Source: Acidobacteria bacterium AH-259-G07 (GTDB lineage: Bacteria; Acidobacteriota; UBA6911; RPQK01; JADFOI01). From it: DNA of 6,920 nucleotides. Shown here piece by piece: positions 6,795 through 6,920 of the stretch. The notes beneath the pieces are model-generated. The model did no database searches. It was not told the DNA's origin and worked only from the letters and a program-made list of their open reading frames with translations. The position numbers and the translations under genes are program-made. The first letter of the stretch is position 1; each line of letters opens with the position of its first letter. The stretch covers positions 1 to 6,920 of the forward strand of contig JALLON010000141.1 of NCBI GenBank assembly GCA_027717925.1. Direction: 5' to 3'.

Positions 6795-6816
6795 ATGTCA
6801 TGAAAATGTCATGAAA
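6795..6816 (-). promoter_or_regulatory. tandem 11-bp direct repeat, likely response-regulator box (Pho-box-like)
   Basis: Plus strand ATGTCATGAAA occurs twice in perfect tandem (6795-6805 and 6806-6816). OmpR/PhoB-type winged-helix regulators bind direct repeats with an 11-bp period, and the E. coli Pho box (CTGTCAT, a 4-bp A/T-rich spacer, CTGTCAT) is closely similar. Relative to the kinase gene the repeat points the opposite way from a classical Pho box. It sits 57-78 bases upstream of the kinase ATG and overlaps where a -35 element would lie, so autoregulation by the regulator encoded in the same operon is the natural inference. Confidence 0.6.
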
Positions 6817-6818
6817 AC

Positions 6819-6831
6819 GCAAATTTTTTGT
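6819..6831 (-). promoter_or_regulatory. A/T-rich block upstream of kinase promoter, identical to one upstream of the propeller gene
   Basis: The plus strand reads GCAAATTTTTTGT (ACAAAAAATTTGC toward the kinase gene). The same 13 bases occur at 4058-4070 in front of the propeller gene, and in both places the GC lies 24 bases from the start of the 11-bp repeat. This could be an A-tract/UP-like element or part of the regulator's binding site. Conserved sequence and spacing are what I see; the role is inferred. Confidence 0.55.
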
Positions 6832-6865
6832 GTAACGACACCGAAAACCCCTCCTGGGCAGTCAG

Positions 6866-6920
6866 TTATCGCCAGACCACCTGTAGCTGGCCGGACTGCT
6901 CCGCAAAGACTGGAGCTGTG
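6866..6920 (-). CDS. possible 3' end of an upstream leftward gene (partial)
   Basis: One minus-strand frame is open from the window edge for 17 codons and ends in TAA at 6868-6866. The tail reads TAPVFAEQSGQLQVVWR, which has the composition of a genuine protein C-terminus. I do not recognise the family. The open stretch is too short to exclude chance, since another minus-strand frame is also open here and continues to a TGA near 6800. If real, this gene ends about 128 bases before the kinase ATG, on the same strand, and no clear hairpin terminator follows it. Low confidence. Confidence 0.3.
   Translation of the reverse strand, partial: TAPVFAEQSGQLQVVWR

Noticed and set aside
6795..6816. CRISPR or microsatellite explanation for the tandem repeat
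   Set aside because: There are only two units of 11 bp without spacers, and a related pair occurs upstream of the propeller gene, which fits a regulator box.

Overview
All the evident genes in this window lie on the minus strand, so transcription runs from right to left. The window looks like ordinary chromosome from an acidobacterium or a close relative. The grounds are secreted proteins that join an N-terminal TPR segment to TolB/PD40 beta-propeller repeats, a histidine kinase with a long TPR-bearing extracytoplasmic sensor, and a di-heme peroxidase, at a GC content that looks close to 50%. The taxon is an inference from architecture; no rRNA or other marker gene is present. I see no mobile element, tRNA, rRNA or CRISPR array.

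Layout, in transcription order. At the right edge (6866-6920) there may be the last 17 codons of another leftward gene, followed by an intergenic region (6763-6865) with a candidate promoter and a strong 11-bp direct repeat. Next comes a two-component operon: a TPR-sensor histidine kinase (4768-6738, or from a GTG at 6762) and an OmpR/PhoB-type response regulator (4091-4771), with an ATGA stop/start overlap. A 116-bp gap (3975-4090) carries a second promoter region. After it comes a probable three- or four-reading-frame operon: a secreted TPR plus PD40 double-propeller protein (1878-3974), a secreted di-heme cytochrome c peroxidase (907-1851) and an exported TPR-like helical protein. The last is split over two overlapping frames (423-869 and 2-466/499), which probably reflects a frameshift.

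The most interesting signal is not a gene. The intergenic regions in front of the kinase and in front of the propeller gene share a 37-bp module that aligns without gaps (28 of 37 positions identical by hand count). It consists of a tandem 11-bp repeat of the type (A/T)TGTCA(T/C)GAAA and, at exactly the same distance, an identical 13-bp A/T-rich block. OmpR/PhoB-family regulators bind tandem 11-bp repeats, and these units resemble the E. coli Pho box. The simplest reading is that the regulator controls both its own operon and the adjacent envelope/redox operon, making this locus a self-contained sensing unit: membrane kinase, regulator, then secreted propeller, peroxidase and TPR protein. What it senses cannot be read from the sequence.
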